A stretch of 64,000 nucleotides of DNA, taken from the NCBI RefSeq assembly GCF_001543105.1, contig NZ_CP014159.1, positions 806,001 to 870,000 on the forward strand. The letters run 5' to 3'. Shown here one piece after another: positions 49,601 to 58,019 of this stretch. The notes beneath the pieces are model-generated. The model ran no database searches and was not told the DNA's origin. It saw nothing but the letters and a program-made list of their open reading frames with translations. Each line of letters opens with the position of its first letter. Position 1 is the first letter of the stretch. The position numbers and the translations under genes were made by a program. The DNA comes from Aerococcus christensenii (GTDB taxonomy: Bacteria; Bacillota; Bacilli; Lactobacillales; Aerococcaceae).

Positions 49601-50186
49601 AACCGTTGATAAAGCCACTGGTAAAGTCACTATTCCAGCAAACAAAGTCAAAGACGGTAGTGATGTAAAAGCTAAAGATAAGAAGGGGAACAACACTTCC
49701 GACGAAGCCACTGGTAAAGCCGGAAACAACGACGGAAATTCTGGTTCTGGAACAGGTTCTGATTCCGGTTCTGGTTCTGATACTGGAAACAGCGAATCTG
49801 GAAACAGCAATGGTTCTGGATCTGATTCGGGTAACGACTCCACGTCTAACAATGGTGGTCCAGCTAGCGGATCTACTACTGGTGGTAGCAGCTCTACAGA
49901 TTCCGGCGCTCAGAATAGCACCAACGAATCAAGTAGCGCTGATAATGCTAACAACGCTGGTAACGCTGAAACCGCTAATGCCGGCAACAGCAACGCTGGT
50001 AACGCATCCACTGATGCTTCAGGTTCCAACGCATCTACTAAGTCCGGCAACAAGGTCCCTGCAAAGCATTCGTCCCAATTAGTAAAGACTGGTGCTAAAG
50101 GGGAACGAGTAGGATTGATCGGCACAATGATTGGTGCACTGGGAGCTGCAGTAGCATTCTTCTCTCGCAAGAAGAATCGCGAGTAA
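46626..50186 (+). CDS. Sortase-anchored surface protein with Rib-like domains and LVKTG anchor
   Basis: A 1186-residue secreted protein. The N-terminus (MKKFNPSRHTPSKGSRKR, then a hydrophobic run to about residue 50) is a long signal peptide without a YSIRK motif. Residues 62-97 are three 12-residue repeats. Residues about 115-420 form a large beta-rich domain I do not recognise. From about 440 to 830 there are Rib/Ig-like beta domains (ITVGDKLPELTELV). Two near-identical domains cover about 835-930 and 940-1035, each with DSLEITYTPE and EATGKVTIPA. A Ser/Gly/Asn/Asp-rich stalk covers about 1037-1140. The end reads LVKTG (1152-1156), a hydrophobic helix and RKKNRE. The motif lacks the usual proline. 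The codon choice and domain mix differ from the neighbours. With the IS30 remnant just upstream, I infer transfer from another host. ATG follows AAGGAGATTG. Confidence 0.85.
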   Translation: MKKFNPSRHTPSKGSRKRSSHKVYTLPLATMAASLTAATYLGGQPVKAVQATTISTPTYTETAKELTNSTSTATAKGLTNSTSTATAKGLTNSTSTAPANKPTNGTATKYQDREADVVVNNPEWLKTPSILEFQRYRATNDENKDKKTMNSDDYGSDEHNTLIKKTDMYAHIETIDGAKYLVFDVFFNNDAQSMIKLSNRQWYIWQVPYQIAKLKSDGLFENDTIRDLRFDAYKLKDASQNDKLKRKMNFTLSRDFAKFEKVDNQSTTINFPYDSEKSFGGNSNKSSSFHYSLGPNQTKYERDMKDLFRENHNDYALGKATWLDYPYNGKNYGIGIQTSEVNLAFHMHAAVKLNDTAINENAKTYDEKYANIHNAWTWADSASYARTTSSSYVWISGRDPESDQDKNLKRHKDDSTAPKIYHKDTEITDDKQTIQLHTGDKLSFTTSDNKGYIEKFSISGLTKDPTITHGAGSEDKPLLSDSITVTKEMNGKRVTITSEDGSGNVTTRKVKVKVTTLAKEHPLSGKTIDITVGDKLPELTELVEIKDGDKLKDNKPTLVWNGTPPKTDTVGVFTHGIKGTYSDNSTSITKPETGVIIRVKPKKPVIDTVLTNLAGKKGQKVTVSVGNGIPTDAKVTTTVKLFDKNNNEIGSTTTINNGKAEITVKDGIPEGDVYATTTVTKPEEKTLKTTIPGFDLTSENSDKKQATAPKDNEKPTIIATSSPVTVGQDLKIHIIAKDDVKVKEVDTLQALMKANLLQQADILSGRASVSKTTDTDQEQVLDLTVTKMQPKEVGTHTLTLTVTDSAGKTGTVTLTITVKPAAPTITTPANGDGQGSATITPATDTDSLEITYTPEGKDKEKTITVKKGADNKWKKGDDTPAGIIVDEATGKVTIPADKVKDDSDVKAKDKKGDKASSEATGKAKKNPTTPATTPDAPKVEPQDNGSVEVTPAKDTDSLEITYTPEDGTKEKTFTVEKDNDGNWTGKDIPEGVTVDKATGKVTIPANKVKDGSDVKAKDKKGNNTSDEATGKAGNNDGNSGSGTGSDSGSGSDTGNSESGNSNGSGSDSGNDSTSNNGGPASGSTTGGSSSTDSGAQNSTNESSSADNANNAGNAETANAGNSNAGNASTDASGSNASTKSGNKVPAKHSSQLVKTGAKGERVGLIGTMIGALGAAVAFFSRKKNRE
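46809..46916 (+). repeat. Three 36-base in-frame repeats
   Basis: Units at 46809-46844, 46845-46880 and 46881-46916 encode TAK(E/G)LTNSTSTA. They differ by one base in the first unit, so duplication is recent. Confidence 0.95.
49130..49720 (+). repeat. Two tandem copies of an Ig-like domain
   Basis: About 300-base units beginning near 49130 and 49440 encode domains that share DTDSLEITYTPE, DEATGKVTIPA/DKATGKVTIPA, and DVKAKDKKG with long identical DNA tracts. Confidence 0.88.
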
Positions 50187-50240
50187 AAAGTTCACCTACA
50201 AAATTAAACAAAAGTAAACTAATAATTGAAAATAATTAGA

Positions 50241-50275
50241 AAAAGGAGCTGAGCCACAAACCCAGCTCCTTTTCT
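50241..50275 (+). terminator. Terminator of the LVKTG surface-protein gene
   Basis: AAAAGGAGCTG pairs with CAGCTCCTTTT. Confidence 0.9.
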
Positions 50276-50424
50276 ATATCACTGCTCACTTACACATGCA
50301 AACTCTTGTATTGTGATTCAAAACACATCTTATTTAAGAAGCATCACCTTTGAATATATTCAAATAAACGATAATAAAATCAATAAAAACAATTTTTGAC
50401 AGAACTGCAATATAAAAATTGCTC

Positions 50425-50565
50425 TTAAACTACATTTGGGAAAATTATGATATATCTTAAGGCACAAGAAACTAATCCAACCGATAGTTTTCTCAGACCA
50501 TAACGTCTCTTTCTGTGCATGCTTCTTTGGCCCTTTTTGTTGACTGATTTGTTTACTTTTTCCAT
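50425..50565 (-). pseudogene. Orphan YSIRK-type signal peptide (5' stub of a surface-protein gene)
   Basis: On the minus strand an ATG at 50565 opens MEKVNKSVNKKGQRSM, then HRKRRYGLRKLSVGLVSC, a clear YSIRK/GS signal motif. It then loses sense (ALRYIIIFPNVV) and stops at 50425. AAAAGAGATGA stands before the ATG. Only the first 40 or so codons of a larger adhesin gene remain, in opposite direction to the complete LVKTG gene 240 bases away. Confidence 0.78.
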
Positions 50566-50813
50566 AAAATCATCTCTTTTAAGTGAATGTATGAATCTTA
50601 ATCCAGTAAATAATTGGGTTAAGGCTACATAAGTGTATCTAAAAAAGCACAACTCTTTTTTACGAGCGATCGCTCAAATAAGCATTTTGGAATACTATTT
50701 ATATTATTTTAGAGAGACGGAGACACGATCGAAGGACTTCCTTCACAAAATAGGTGCATTTTATTGGGGATCATAGTACAATAAAACTAACTATTGAAAA
50801 AGGAGAGGAAAAC

Positions 50814-52076
50814 ATGAAAAAGAAACGGTTGAATTGGAAAGCTATTTTAATTACCGTTATTTCAATCGGCATTGTGATTAGCAGCGGCGTATATGCCATC
50901 GTGCAAAAACAAGAAATTAACCAAGAAAAAACAGATGGTACTTTTGAACGGGTACAAGCTCAAATTGATGGTTTGTACTATGATCAAGGGAAGGTCTTTC
51001 TTAAAGAAAATTTGCAATCTTCAGAAATTGAAGACTGTGAAAAATCCATAGAAGGACTAAATAAGTATGCCTCTGCACGTAAAGAAATGAAAAAACAATT
51101 AAAACAAGTAAAAGACCGCTTCGATATTCAAAAAGTGGTGAATGATTGCTTTGAAAAAGATGAAGGGAAAAACCCTCTGAACGGGATTACCTTACAAAAA
51201 TATGTTTTGGTTACAAAGGCTTTGAAAACTTCTGATGTAGAGAAAATCACAAAAGATTTTGAAAAGGATCTTAAAACGGATGACGGCTTCTATCAAACGA
51301 TGAATAAATTATTAGATGAAGCAAAACGGCAATTAAAAATTTATGCCGAATTAGAGGATAAAATTCAAGCCCTAAAAAAGAATACTTCATTAAATTATGA
51401 TGATGTGAATGATAAGGTGGAAGATTTAAAGGCAGAAGTGGAAGAGGAAGAAAATCCATTCTTTAAATCTCGCTTATTGGAGCGTTTAAGTGAAGCGCCT
51501 GAAGAAATTGTGAACGCTATTACTGCCCGCAAAGAAGAAGAAGCACGCAAGAAACATGCGTCTGAACAAGAATTAGAACGTATTCGCAAACGTGGTGAAG
51601 AAGAACGTCGTCGTGCGGATGAAGAACGTCGTCGTTTACAAGAAGAACAAAAACGTTTAGCTGCGGAAGCGCGCCGTCAAAACGAAATCAATGAAGCGGA
51701 GCAACGGAGAGCAGAACAAGAAAGAAAAGAGCGGGAAGAAAGAGAACGCCAAGAAAAAGAACAGCAAGAAAAACAACGTCAAGAAGAAAGCATAAAGCAA
51801 GAGGAAAGTAAAAAACTAGAAGAAAGCCAGAAGCAAGAAGAAAGTAAACGACTAAAAGCAAGTCAAGAACAAGCAAGTTCTCAAGCAGCTTCTTCTCAAG
51901 CGTCATCTTCTCAATCCTCTAAAGCCAATAGCCAAGGAGGAAACTCGCAATCTGGAAGCACTTCAGGTCCACAATCCACTAACAATATCACCAATACAGT
52001 AACCGGTGGAACAGGAACAGCTACAGTAACGCCTTCAACTACAGGAAATGTAGGGCCTAAAACAAATGGTAAATAA
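50814..52076 (+). CDS. Membrane-anchored coiled-coil protein with serine-rich tail, function unknown
   Basis: About 420 residues from ATG 50814, which follows AAAGGAGAGG. A single membrane helix (about residues 8-30, AILITVISIGIVISSGVYAI) is preceded by basic residues, so the rest is outside. Residues 40-245 are helical and charged. Residues about 250-355 are an extreme E/R/K/Q heptad-like coiled coil (EEERRRADEERRRLQEEQ). From 355 on comes a Ser/Gln/Ala then Thr/Gly-rich tail without anchor. It may span the cell wall. No family was recognised. Gene neighbours (surface proteins, then NAD genes) do not define a role. Confidence 0.75.
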   Translation: MKKKRLNWKAILITVISIGIVISSGVYAIVQKQEINQEKTDGTFERVQAQIDGLYYDQGKVFLKENLQSSEIEDCEKSIEGLNKYASARKEMKKQLKQVKDRFDIQKVVNDCFEKDEGKNPLNGITLQKYVLVTKALKTSDVEKITKDFEKDLKTDDGFYQTMNKLLDEAKRQLKIYAELEDKIQALKKNTSLNYDDVNDKVEDLKAEVEEEENPFFKSRLLERLSEAPEEIVNAITARKEEEARKKHASEQELERIRKRGEEERRRADEERRRLQEEQKRLAAEARRQNEINEAEQRRAEQERKEREERERQEKEQQEKQRQEESIKQEESKKLEESQKQEESKRLKASQEQASSQAASSQASSSQSSKANSQGGNSQSGSTSGPQSTNNITNTVTGGTGTATVTPSTTGNVGPKTNGK

Positions 52077-52087
52077 AAGACTTGACT

Positions 52088-52125
52088 AAAGATGTCCACT
52101 TGCAATAGAGTAGGCATCTTTTTTA
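52088..52125 (+). terminator. Terminator after the coiled-coil protein gene
   Basis: AAAGATG.CC pairs with GG.CATCTTT, followed by TTTT. Confidence 0.75.
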
Positions 52126-52167
52126 TCAACGAATGAACTTTGAAGGCGGAGAGAAAAATTAAAACGT

Positions 52168-52175
52168 GGTATAAT
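52168..52175 (+). promoter_or_regulatory. Extended -10 promoter element of pncB-nadE
   Basis: TGGTATAAT at 52167-52175 forms an extended -10 box. No good -35 box was found at the right distance. Confidence 0.5.
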
Positions 52176-52233
52176 AGCAACAGTTTGTGTAATGTCGGAT
52201 GTGGAATAATTGAATGAATATGGAGTGTGAAAA

Positions 52234-53706
52234 ATGAGTATCTATCCAGACGACAGCTTTGCCTTGCATACAGATTTGTATGAAATTAATATGATGAAAA
52301 CGTATTGGGACTCAGGAATAGATGACCGGAGATGTGTATTTGAAGTCTATTTCAGAAATAATCCTTTTGAAAATGGTTATGCCCTCTTCGTTGGATTGGA
52401 AAGAGTAATTAATTATTTAGATAATTTACACTTCACGCAAACAGATATTGATTATTTACGTGAAACTCAAGATTATCCTGAGGAATTTTTAGATTATTTA
52501 AAAAATTATCATTTTTCTGGAATTGTTCGATCAATGGTAGAAGGAGAAGTTTGTTTTGCCAATGAACCTTTGATGCAAATTGAAGGAACTTTAGCAGAAT
52601 GTCAATTAATTGAAACAGCCATTTTGAACATTATTAATTTCCAAACGCTGATCGCAACTAAAGCTTCTCGTGTACGTTCTGTTTGTGGGCAAGATGGTTT
52701 GGCCGAATTTGGAGCACGCCGGGCCCAAGAAATGGATGCTTCGATCTGGGGAGCGAGAGCAAGCTATATTGGAGGGTTTGATTCGACCTCCAATGTTCGT
52801 GCAGGTAAGATTTTAGGCTTGCCTATTTCAGGAACGCATGCCCATTCGATGGCTCAATCTTATCAAAGTGATTATGAAGCCTTTAAGCACTATGCACAAT
52901 CCCACAAAAATTGTGTGTTCTTGATTGATACTTATGATGCTTTAAATTCTGGACTTCCAAATGCTATTCGTGTCGCTGATGAAATGGGAGATAAGATTAA
53001 TTTTATCGGGGTACGTATTGATTCAGGCGATATTACCTATTTATCTAAACGCGTACGTAAGATGTTAGATGAAGCTGGCTATCCAGAAGCGATTATTGTG
53101 GCTTCTAACGACCTAGATGAGAAGACAATTTTAAACCTTAAGATGCAAGGGGCAAAAGTAAATTCTTGGGGAGTAGGAACTAAGATTATTACAGCTTTTG
53201 ATCAGGCAGCTTTAGGAGCAGTGTATAAACTCTGCATGATTGAAAATGATGAAGGCAAGCTTGTGCCAACTATGAAAGTTTCTGCTTCACCAGAAAAGAC
53301 AACAACACCAGGTCGCAAACAAATTTGGCGGATTACGCGTCAAAGAGATGGTAAGTCAGAAGGAGATTATATTTCCCTTTATGAAGAAGAAATGGATAAT
53401 TCAAAAGAATTATTTATGTTCCATCCGACTTATACTTATATCAATAAAACGATCTCTGATTATGATGCGCGACCATTACTTCAGACGATTTATCAAAAAG
53501 GCAAGCGGGTGTATGAGATTCCTTCTTTAGATGAAGTGAAAGCTTATGCCGAACATAGTTTAGGTGATTTATGGGATGAGTATAAACGTATCTTGAATCC
53601 AGAAGCATATCCGGTAGACCTTTCACAAGCTTTGTATGATTTAAAGATGGATTCTATTCATAAGATTCGTAAACGTGTTAAAGAAAATTTAAAAAGAAAG
53701 AATTAG
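52234..53706 (+). CDS. pncB: Nicotinate phosphoribosyltransferase
   Basis: A 490-residue enzyme that links nicotinate and PRPP to nicotinate mononucleotide, with ATP use. HTDLYEINM at the N-terminus, [17 protein letters not shown] and RIDSGD are typical. The length fits the Firmicutes type. nadE begins 17 bases after the stop, so salvage of nicotinate to NAD is encoded by one unit, except for the adenylyltransferase NadD, which is elsewhere. Confidence 0.95.
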   Translation: MSIYPDDSFALHTDLYEINMMKTYWDSGIDDRRCVFEVYFRNNPFENGYALFVGLERVINYLDNLHFTQTDIDYLRETQDYPEEFLDYLKNYHFSGIVRSMVEGEVCFANEPLMQIEGTLAECQLIETAILNIINFQTLIATKASRVRSVCGQDGLAEFGARRAQEMDASIWGARASYIGGFDSTSNVRAGKILGLPISGTHAHSMAQSYQSDYEAFKHYAQSHKNCVFLIDTYDALNSGLPNAIRVADEMGDKINFIGVRIDSGDITYLSKRVRKMLDEAGYPEAIIVASNDLDEKTILNLKMQGAKVNSWGVGTKIITAFDQAALGAVYKLCMIENDEGKLVPTMKVSASPEKTTTPGRKQIWRITRQRDGKSEGDYISLYEEEMDNSKELFMFHPTYTYINKTISDYDARPLLQTIYQKGKRVYEIPSLDEVKAYAEHSLGDLWDEYKRILNPEAYPVDLSQALYDLKMDSIHKIRKRVKENLKRKN

Positions 53707-53723
53707 GAAGAAAGGTTGGAAAA

Positions 53724-54554
53724 ATGAGAGATAAACAAGCAGCGATTATTGATGAACTCAAGGTTCATTCCAAGATTGATAGTCAAGAAGAAATTCGACG
53801 GAGTATAGATTTTATTAAGTCCTATTTGAAAAAATACTCTTTTTTTAAAAGTTTAGTTTTGGGAATTTCGGGTGGGCAAGATTCTACCTTAACCGGTAAG
53901 CTTTGCCAGCTCGCTATGGAAGAATTACGTCAAGAAACTGGCGAGACGGCTTATCAATTTATTGCTGTATCTCTTCCTTATGGGAAACAAGCGGATATGG
54001 AAGACGTGAAAGACGCCTTATCCTTTATTCAGCCTGATCAAACTTTTGTGGTTAATATTCGCCCAGCTGTGGATGCTCAAATGCAAACGTTACGTGATCA
54101 GGGCGTAGAAATTTCTGATTTTAATAAAGGTAACATCAAAGCGCGGCAGAGAATGATTGTTCAGTATGCATTGGCAGGACAAAACGCTGGAGCAGTTGTA
54201 GGAACAGATCATGCGGCAGAAGCCGTTAGTGGCTTTTATACTAAGTTTGGAGATGGAGCAGCTGATATTGTGCCGATCTGGCGGTTAGATAAACGGCAAG
54301 GGAAGCAATTATTAAAGGCCTTAGCTTGTCCAGAACATTTGTATCTTAAGGTCCCTACTGCGGATTTAGAAGATGATCGCCCACAATTAGCTGATGAAGC
54401 GGCTTTGGGAGTGACTTATCAAGCGATTGATGATTACTTAGAAGGAAAAGAAGTCAGTGAAGGCGACACTGAAAAAATTGAAGCGTTATACGATCGCTCG
54501 ATGCATAAACGGCATTTGCCGATAACTGTTTATGATAATTGGTGGAAAGATTAA
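53724..54554 (+). CDS. nadE: Ammonia-dependent NAD+ synthetase
   Basis: A 276-residue N-type ATP pyrophosphatase. [14 protein letters not shown] is the PP-loop, and GTDHAAEAV and [10 protein letters not shown] are also present. There is no glutaminase domain, so it uses ammonia and deamido-NAD. It is co-transcribed with pncB. A dead IS3 element lies 37 bases after its stop codon. Confidence 0.96.
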   Translation: MRDKQAAIIDELKVHSKIDSQEEIRRSIDFIKSYLKKYSFFKSLVLGISGGQDSTLTGKLCQLAMEELRQETGETAYQFIAVSLPYGKQADMEDVKDALSFIQPDQTFVVNIRPAVDAQMQTLRDQGVEISDFNKGNIKARQRMIVQYALAGQNAGAVVGTDHAAEAVSGFYTKFGDGAADIVPIWRLDKRQGKQLLKALACPEHLYLKVPTADLEDDRPQLADEAALGVTYQAIDDYLEGKEVSEGDTEKIEALYDRSMHKRHLPITVYDNWWKD

Positions 54555-54593
54555 GAGATTATAAAAAAATAACTTTATTTTCGAAAGAGACTG

Positions 54594-54647
54594 TACCGAC
54601 CTCCAAAAGTTAGGCCAAAAATCTAACCTTTGGAGGTCGGTATTTTT
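54594..54647 (+). terminator. Strong hairpin at the IS3 left end
   Basis: ACCGACCTCCAAA.GTTAG pairs with CTAAC.TTTGGAGGTCGGT around a 9-base loop, followed by TATTTTT. The stem includes the element's terminal repeat. It should now act as a terminator for pncB-nadE and shield the element from outside transcription. Confidence 0.75.
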
Positions 54648-54920
54648 ATGTCAAAGTATAGTTATCAATTGAAGAAAGAAGTTGTTCAAGCTTACTTAGA
54701 AGGTAAAGGTGGCTGCGCATTCCTTGCTAAACAATATGGAATAAAAAGTAAAAGTCAAATTCGACGATGGATAAACAAACAAGAGAAAAGAAAGAGAAGA
54801 AAGGCAAACGCCCAATGGGGCAGATTCAGTAGATACGAGTACAGATCGGATTAAACAGTTGGAAGATGAATGATATTGGGCCAAGTTAGAGAATGCTTTT
54901 TTAAAAGAGTTGAGGAGGTT
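54648..54920 (+). pseudogene. IS3 OrfA remnant
   Basis: ATG 54648 opens MSKYSYQLKKEVVQAYLEGK with the helix-turn-helix QYGIKSKSQIRRWI. After KRRKA the frame is lost. A later frame carries DTSTDRIKQLEDE, then TGA in place of a sense codon, then YWAKLENAFLKELRRLRLEE, the leucine-zipper part of OrfA. At least one deletion, a frameshift and a stop codon are needed to explain it. Confidence 0.75.
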
Positions 54921-54929
54921 GCGTTTAGA

Positions 54930-55579
54930 GGAAGAACATCATACACAGCCTCCGAGGACAATTCAAACTGAAAGGTCTTCTCAAATATACAGGTATGCCA
55001 AAAGCCACTTTTATGTACTGGCAGAAAAGATTCAATCGAAAAAATCCAGATCAAGAAATTGAAACAAAAATCATAGAAATTCGTCAAGAAAATAGAGATT
55101 ACGGCTATCGGCGTATGACCGCTGCGATGAAAAATCAAGGCTTTCTGATCAATAAGAAAAAAATTCAACGACTCATGCAAAAATTAAAGCTTCAAGTTAC
55201 TTCATATACGAGAAAAAGTCGAAAATATAATTCCTATAAAGGTAAATATGGTCGAATAGCGCCTAATAGAATCCATCGTCGTACTTTTCATTCAGATCAG
55301 GGTTGGGCTTATCAGATGAAAAGTTATACAGATCGCTTAAAGGCAGAACGAATTTTCCAAAGTATGTCCAGGAAAGGCAACTGTCACGATAATTCAGTGA
55401 TGGAAAACTTTTTGGGCTTACTAAAACGAGAAATTTATTATGGGGTTATCTATTACAGTTATGAAGAATTAAAATCCGCCATAGAGGAATATATCAAGTA
55501 CTATAACGAAAAACGAATCAAAGAACGACTAGGATGGATGAGTCCTGTTCAATATCGAATCAGCTTTACGGCTGCATAG
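54930..55579 (+). pseudogene. IS3 OrfB (transposase) with internal deletion
   Basis: The frame from about 54930 reads SLRGQFKLKGLLKYTGMPK and continues from the ATG at 54995 as an HTH_21 domain (YGYRRMTAAMKNQGFLINKK). At NRIHRR it jumps to TFHSDQGWAYQM. About 60 to 70 residues with the first aspartate of the DDE triad are missing. The second aspartate (HSDQG) and the final glutamate (MENFLGLLKREI) remain. Confidence 0.82.
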
Positions 55580-55641
55580 AAAAACGTAGCAGTCGATAAA
55601 ACTACTACGTTTAAAAAAGTCTAACTTTTTGGGGTCACATT

Positions 55642-55668
55642 AGACCCTAAAAAGGGCTCTTTTTTGGT
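55642..55668 (+). terminator. Hairpin right of IS3, possible former nadE terminator
   Basis: AGACCC pairs with GGG.TCT, followed by TTTTTT, directly after the element's right end. Confidence 0.55.
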
Positions 55669-56130
55669 GTGCATTTTTAAAGAAATTTGAAAATAAGAAA
55701 AATCAAAAAAGAACATATGAGGGCGATTTCAATTGAGTTGAAGACATTCTTTGTTAGAAATTTTTTCTACGTTAAAGACTAAAAGCACTTGTTGCAAACT
55801 AAAGTGCCTAAAAAAACGCATGGTTCGAAAAAGAAAAGTAAGACAATATTTCCTTAAATGAAATTTAAAGTTTCCATGCAAAAATAATAAAAATAAAGCA
55901 GAAATAAGCAAATGTATAATTAATAACAAAAATGGGATTGAAGAATAAGTGCAAAAAAGAGAAAATAAATCAAAAGTTAGCAGACTAGCCTAAAAATAAA
56001 GAGAAGGATGAATTTGACAAATAAATTTCGCTCTTTTTTAATAAAGATGGTGGATCTGTTTCCTTAAAAATTTTTTGAATAGGAAAGGGGGATTAAAGAA
56101 AGACGAGATGGTTTAAATGTGACGTTCATA
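55669..56130. other. AT-rich intergenic stretch
   Basis: More than 450 bases without a convincing gene, RNA or long repeat. A 66-codon minus-strand frame inside it has no ribosome-binding site or recognisable content. It ends with the cysS promoter region. Confidence 0.4.
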
Positions 56131-56139
56131 TGGTAGAAT
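56131..56139 (+). promoter_or_regulatory. Extended -10 element of the cysS operon
   Basis: TGGTAGAAT ends at 56139, about 53 bases before the cysS ATG. The -35 region is weak. No T-box was seen. Confidence 0.45.
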
Positions 56140-56191
56140 AGGGATACTGAGTAAAGCGCTAGAAGATGGCGTTGATGAAGGGATTTTTCAT

Positions 56192-57628
56192 ATGTTAAAA
56201 CTTTATAATACATTGACGAATCAAAAGGAAGTCTTTTATCCCAATTCGGATCATATCGTGAATATGTATGTGTGTGGACCAACTGTATATAATTATATTC
56301 ATATAGGAAACGCTAGGAGTGTGGTAGCTTTTGATGTTATTAGACGTTTTCTCGAATATTGCGGCTATCAAGTGAATTTTGTTTCTAATTTTACAGATGT
56401 GGATGATAAAATTATTAAACGAGCGAATGAAGAAAGCTTGACTAGTCAAGAGGTAGCTGATAAATATATTTTAGCTTTTTATAAAGATATTGATCGCCTT
56501 CATGTGAAGCGAGCAACTGCTAATCCGAGAGTTATGGAAAATATGGAAGCCATTATTGCTTTTGTGAGTGATTTAGTGGATAAAGGGTATGCTTATGAAA
56601 GTGAAGGAGATGTGTATTATCGGACACGCCAATTTTCAACGTATGGGCAACTTAGCGATCAATCTATTGATGATTTAAGGACTGGCGCAAGTGAGCGGTT
56701 GAATGATAGTGAGCAGACTAAGAAAGAAGATAGTTTAGATTTTGCCTTATGGAAGAAAGCTAAAGCTGGAGAACCTGCTTGGAAGTCTCCTTGGGGGATG
56801 GGGCGCCCGGGATGGCATATTGAATGTTCTGTTATGGCTACTAAGTATTTGGGCGATCAATTAGATATTCATGGTGGGGGAGCAGATCTTATCTTCCCTC
56901 ATCACGAAAATGAAATTGCTCAATCTGAAGCGAAAACAGGAAAGAAGTTTGCAAATTATTGGCTTCATAACGGCTTTGTAACTATGGGAGATAAAGGCGA
57001 AAAAATGAGTAAATCGTTAGGGAATTTTGTTCTAGTTCATGATTTATTAGAACAAGAGGAACCTCAAGTTGTTCGCTTTTTCTTATCCAGTGCGCATTAC
57101 CGTGCCCCACTTAAATTTAGTGAGAAAAATATCGATGAAGCCCGTCGTAATGTGAGTCGATTATTGAATTTGGACCATAATTTCAAACATCGTTTGCAGT
57201 TGGCTGTTGATCATTTAGAAGATGACCAATCTTTGTTGGATCAATTGAACCAATTTGATCACCATTTCATTCAAGCCATGGAAGATGATTTTAATGTTCC
57301 GAATGCTTTGACAGTGATTTATGAATTTATGAAGTTCAGTAATATATATCTAGAAAGAGACCATGTTTCTCAGAAGGTTTTGAAGAATTATCGTCAGCAG
57401 TTTAAGACATGGTTAGAGATTATAGGCTTGTCATTTAACGAGGAAGAGTTATTGGATGACGACATTCAAAATTTGATTGAAGAACGGAATCAAGCGCGCC
57501 AAGCCAAAGACTATGCAAAAAGTGACGAAATTCGTGATCGCCTAAAGGCCCAAGGGATTATCTTAGAAGACACGGCACAAGGAACGCGATGGAAAAGGAA
57601 TGGAAGTTTTGACAAAAATGAAGAATAA
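56192..57628 (+). CDS. cysS: Cysteinyl-tRNA synthetase
   Basis: A 478-residue class I aminoacyl-tRNA synthetase. HIGN (YIHIGNARS) and KMSKS (GEKMSKSLGN) are present. The zinc ligands are the cysteines of VCGPTVYN and IECSVMA and the histidine of FPHHENE. Upstream cysE and gltX, common neighbours in Bacilli, are missing, replaced by the AT-rich gap and IS3. The last 29 bases overlap mrnC. Confidence 0.97.
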   Translation: MLKLYNTLTNQKEVFYPNSDHIVNMYVCGPTVYNYIHIGNARSVVAFDVIRRFLEYCGYQVNFVSNFTDVDDKIIKRANEESLTSQEVADKYILAFYKDIDRLHVKRATANPRVMENMEAIIAFVSDLVDKGYAYESEGDVYYRTRQFSTYGQLSDQSIDDLRTGASERLNDSEQTKKEDSLDFALWKKAKAGEPAWKSPWGMGRPGWHIECSVMATKYLGDQLDIHGGGADLIFPHHENEIAQSEAKTGKKFANYWLHNGFVTMGDKGEKMSKSLGNFVLVHDLLEQEEPQVVRFFLSSAHYRAPLKFSEKNIDEARRNVSRLLNLDHNFKHRLQLAVDHLEDDQSLLDQLNQFDHHFIQAMEDDFNVPNALTVIYEFMKFSNIYLERDHVSQKVLKNYRQQFKTWLEIIGLSFNEEELLDDDIQNLIEERNQARQAKDYAKSDEIRDRLKAQGIILEDTAQGTRWKRNGSFDKNEE

Positions 57629-58019
57629 TCAATTAAGTGGGCTAACACTCGCTTATTTAGGGGATGCCGCTTGGGAAATAGCCGTACGCCGTTATCTAAT
57701 TGAGTCAGGATTAAGAAGGCCCAATGATCTTCATCAAGCAGCCACCCATTTTGTGAGCGCTTATGGACAAGCACAATTGGCAGGCGCTTTAATTGAAGAA
57801 GGATTTTTTACAGAAACAGAATTGACTATCTTTAAGCGCGGAAGAAATAGTCAAAGCCACAGTTCTGCTAAGCATACCGATATTCATACCTATCGTGTAG
57901 CTACGGGATTTGAAGCGGTATGCGGCTATCTGTTCTTAGAAAATCTTGAACGATTTGAAGAGCTGTGCACTAAAGGTATTGATTATTTGAAAGAGGTTCA
58001 TCATGCAAAGCAAGACTAA
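57600..58019 (+). CDS. mrnC: Mini-ribonuclease III
   Basis: A 139-residue RNase III catalytic domain without a dsRNA-binding domain. LAYLGDAAWEIAVRR holds the conserved GD.. .E, and GRNSQSHSSAKHTDIHTYRVATGFEAVCGYL holds the second half-site. In Bacillus the enzyme matures 23S rRNA ends. The start at 57600 overlaps cysS and has AAAAGG close before it. An ATG at 57618 with GGAAG upstream is nearly as likely. It overlaps rlmB by 17 bases. Confidence 0.92.
   Translation: MEVLTKMKNNQLSGLTLAYLGDAAWEIAVRRYLIESGLRRPNDLHQAATHFVSAYGQAQLAGALIEEGFFTETELTIFKRGRNSQSHSSAKHTDIHTYRVATGFEAVCGYLFLENLERFEELCTKGIDYLKEVHHAKQD

Larger units (their letters stand above)
54592..55639 (+). mobile_element. Degenerate IS3-family (IS150-like) element
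   Basis: The left end (GTACCGACCTCCAAAAGTTAG) and the right end (complement GTGACCCCAAAAAGTTAGAC) are imperfect inverted repeats. In between are parts of OrfA and OrfB. OrfA is shortened and out of frame, and OrfB lost its middle with the first catalytic aspartate, so the element is dead. It lies between nadE and what may be that gene's original terminator. Confidence 0.82.

Noticed and set aside
55729..55929. 66-codon minus-strand frame in the cysS upstream gap
   Set aside because: Very AT-rich, no ribosome-binding site, no recognisable content.
56030..56192. T-box ahead of cysS
   Set aside because: No T-box sequence of the AGGGTGGNACC type and no leader terminator were found.
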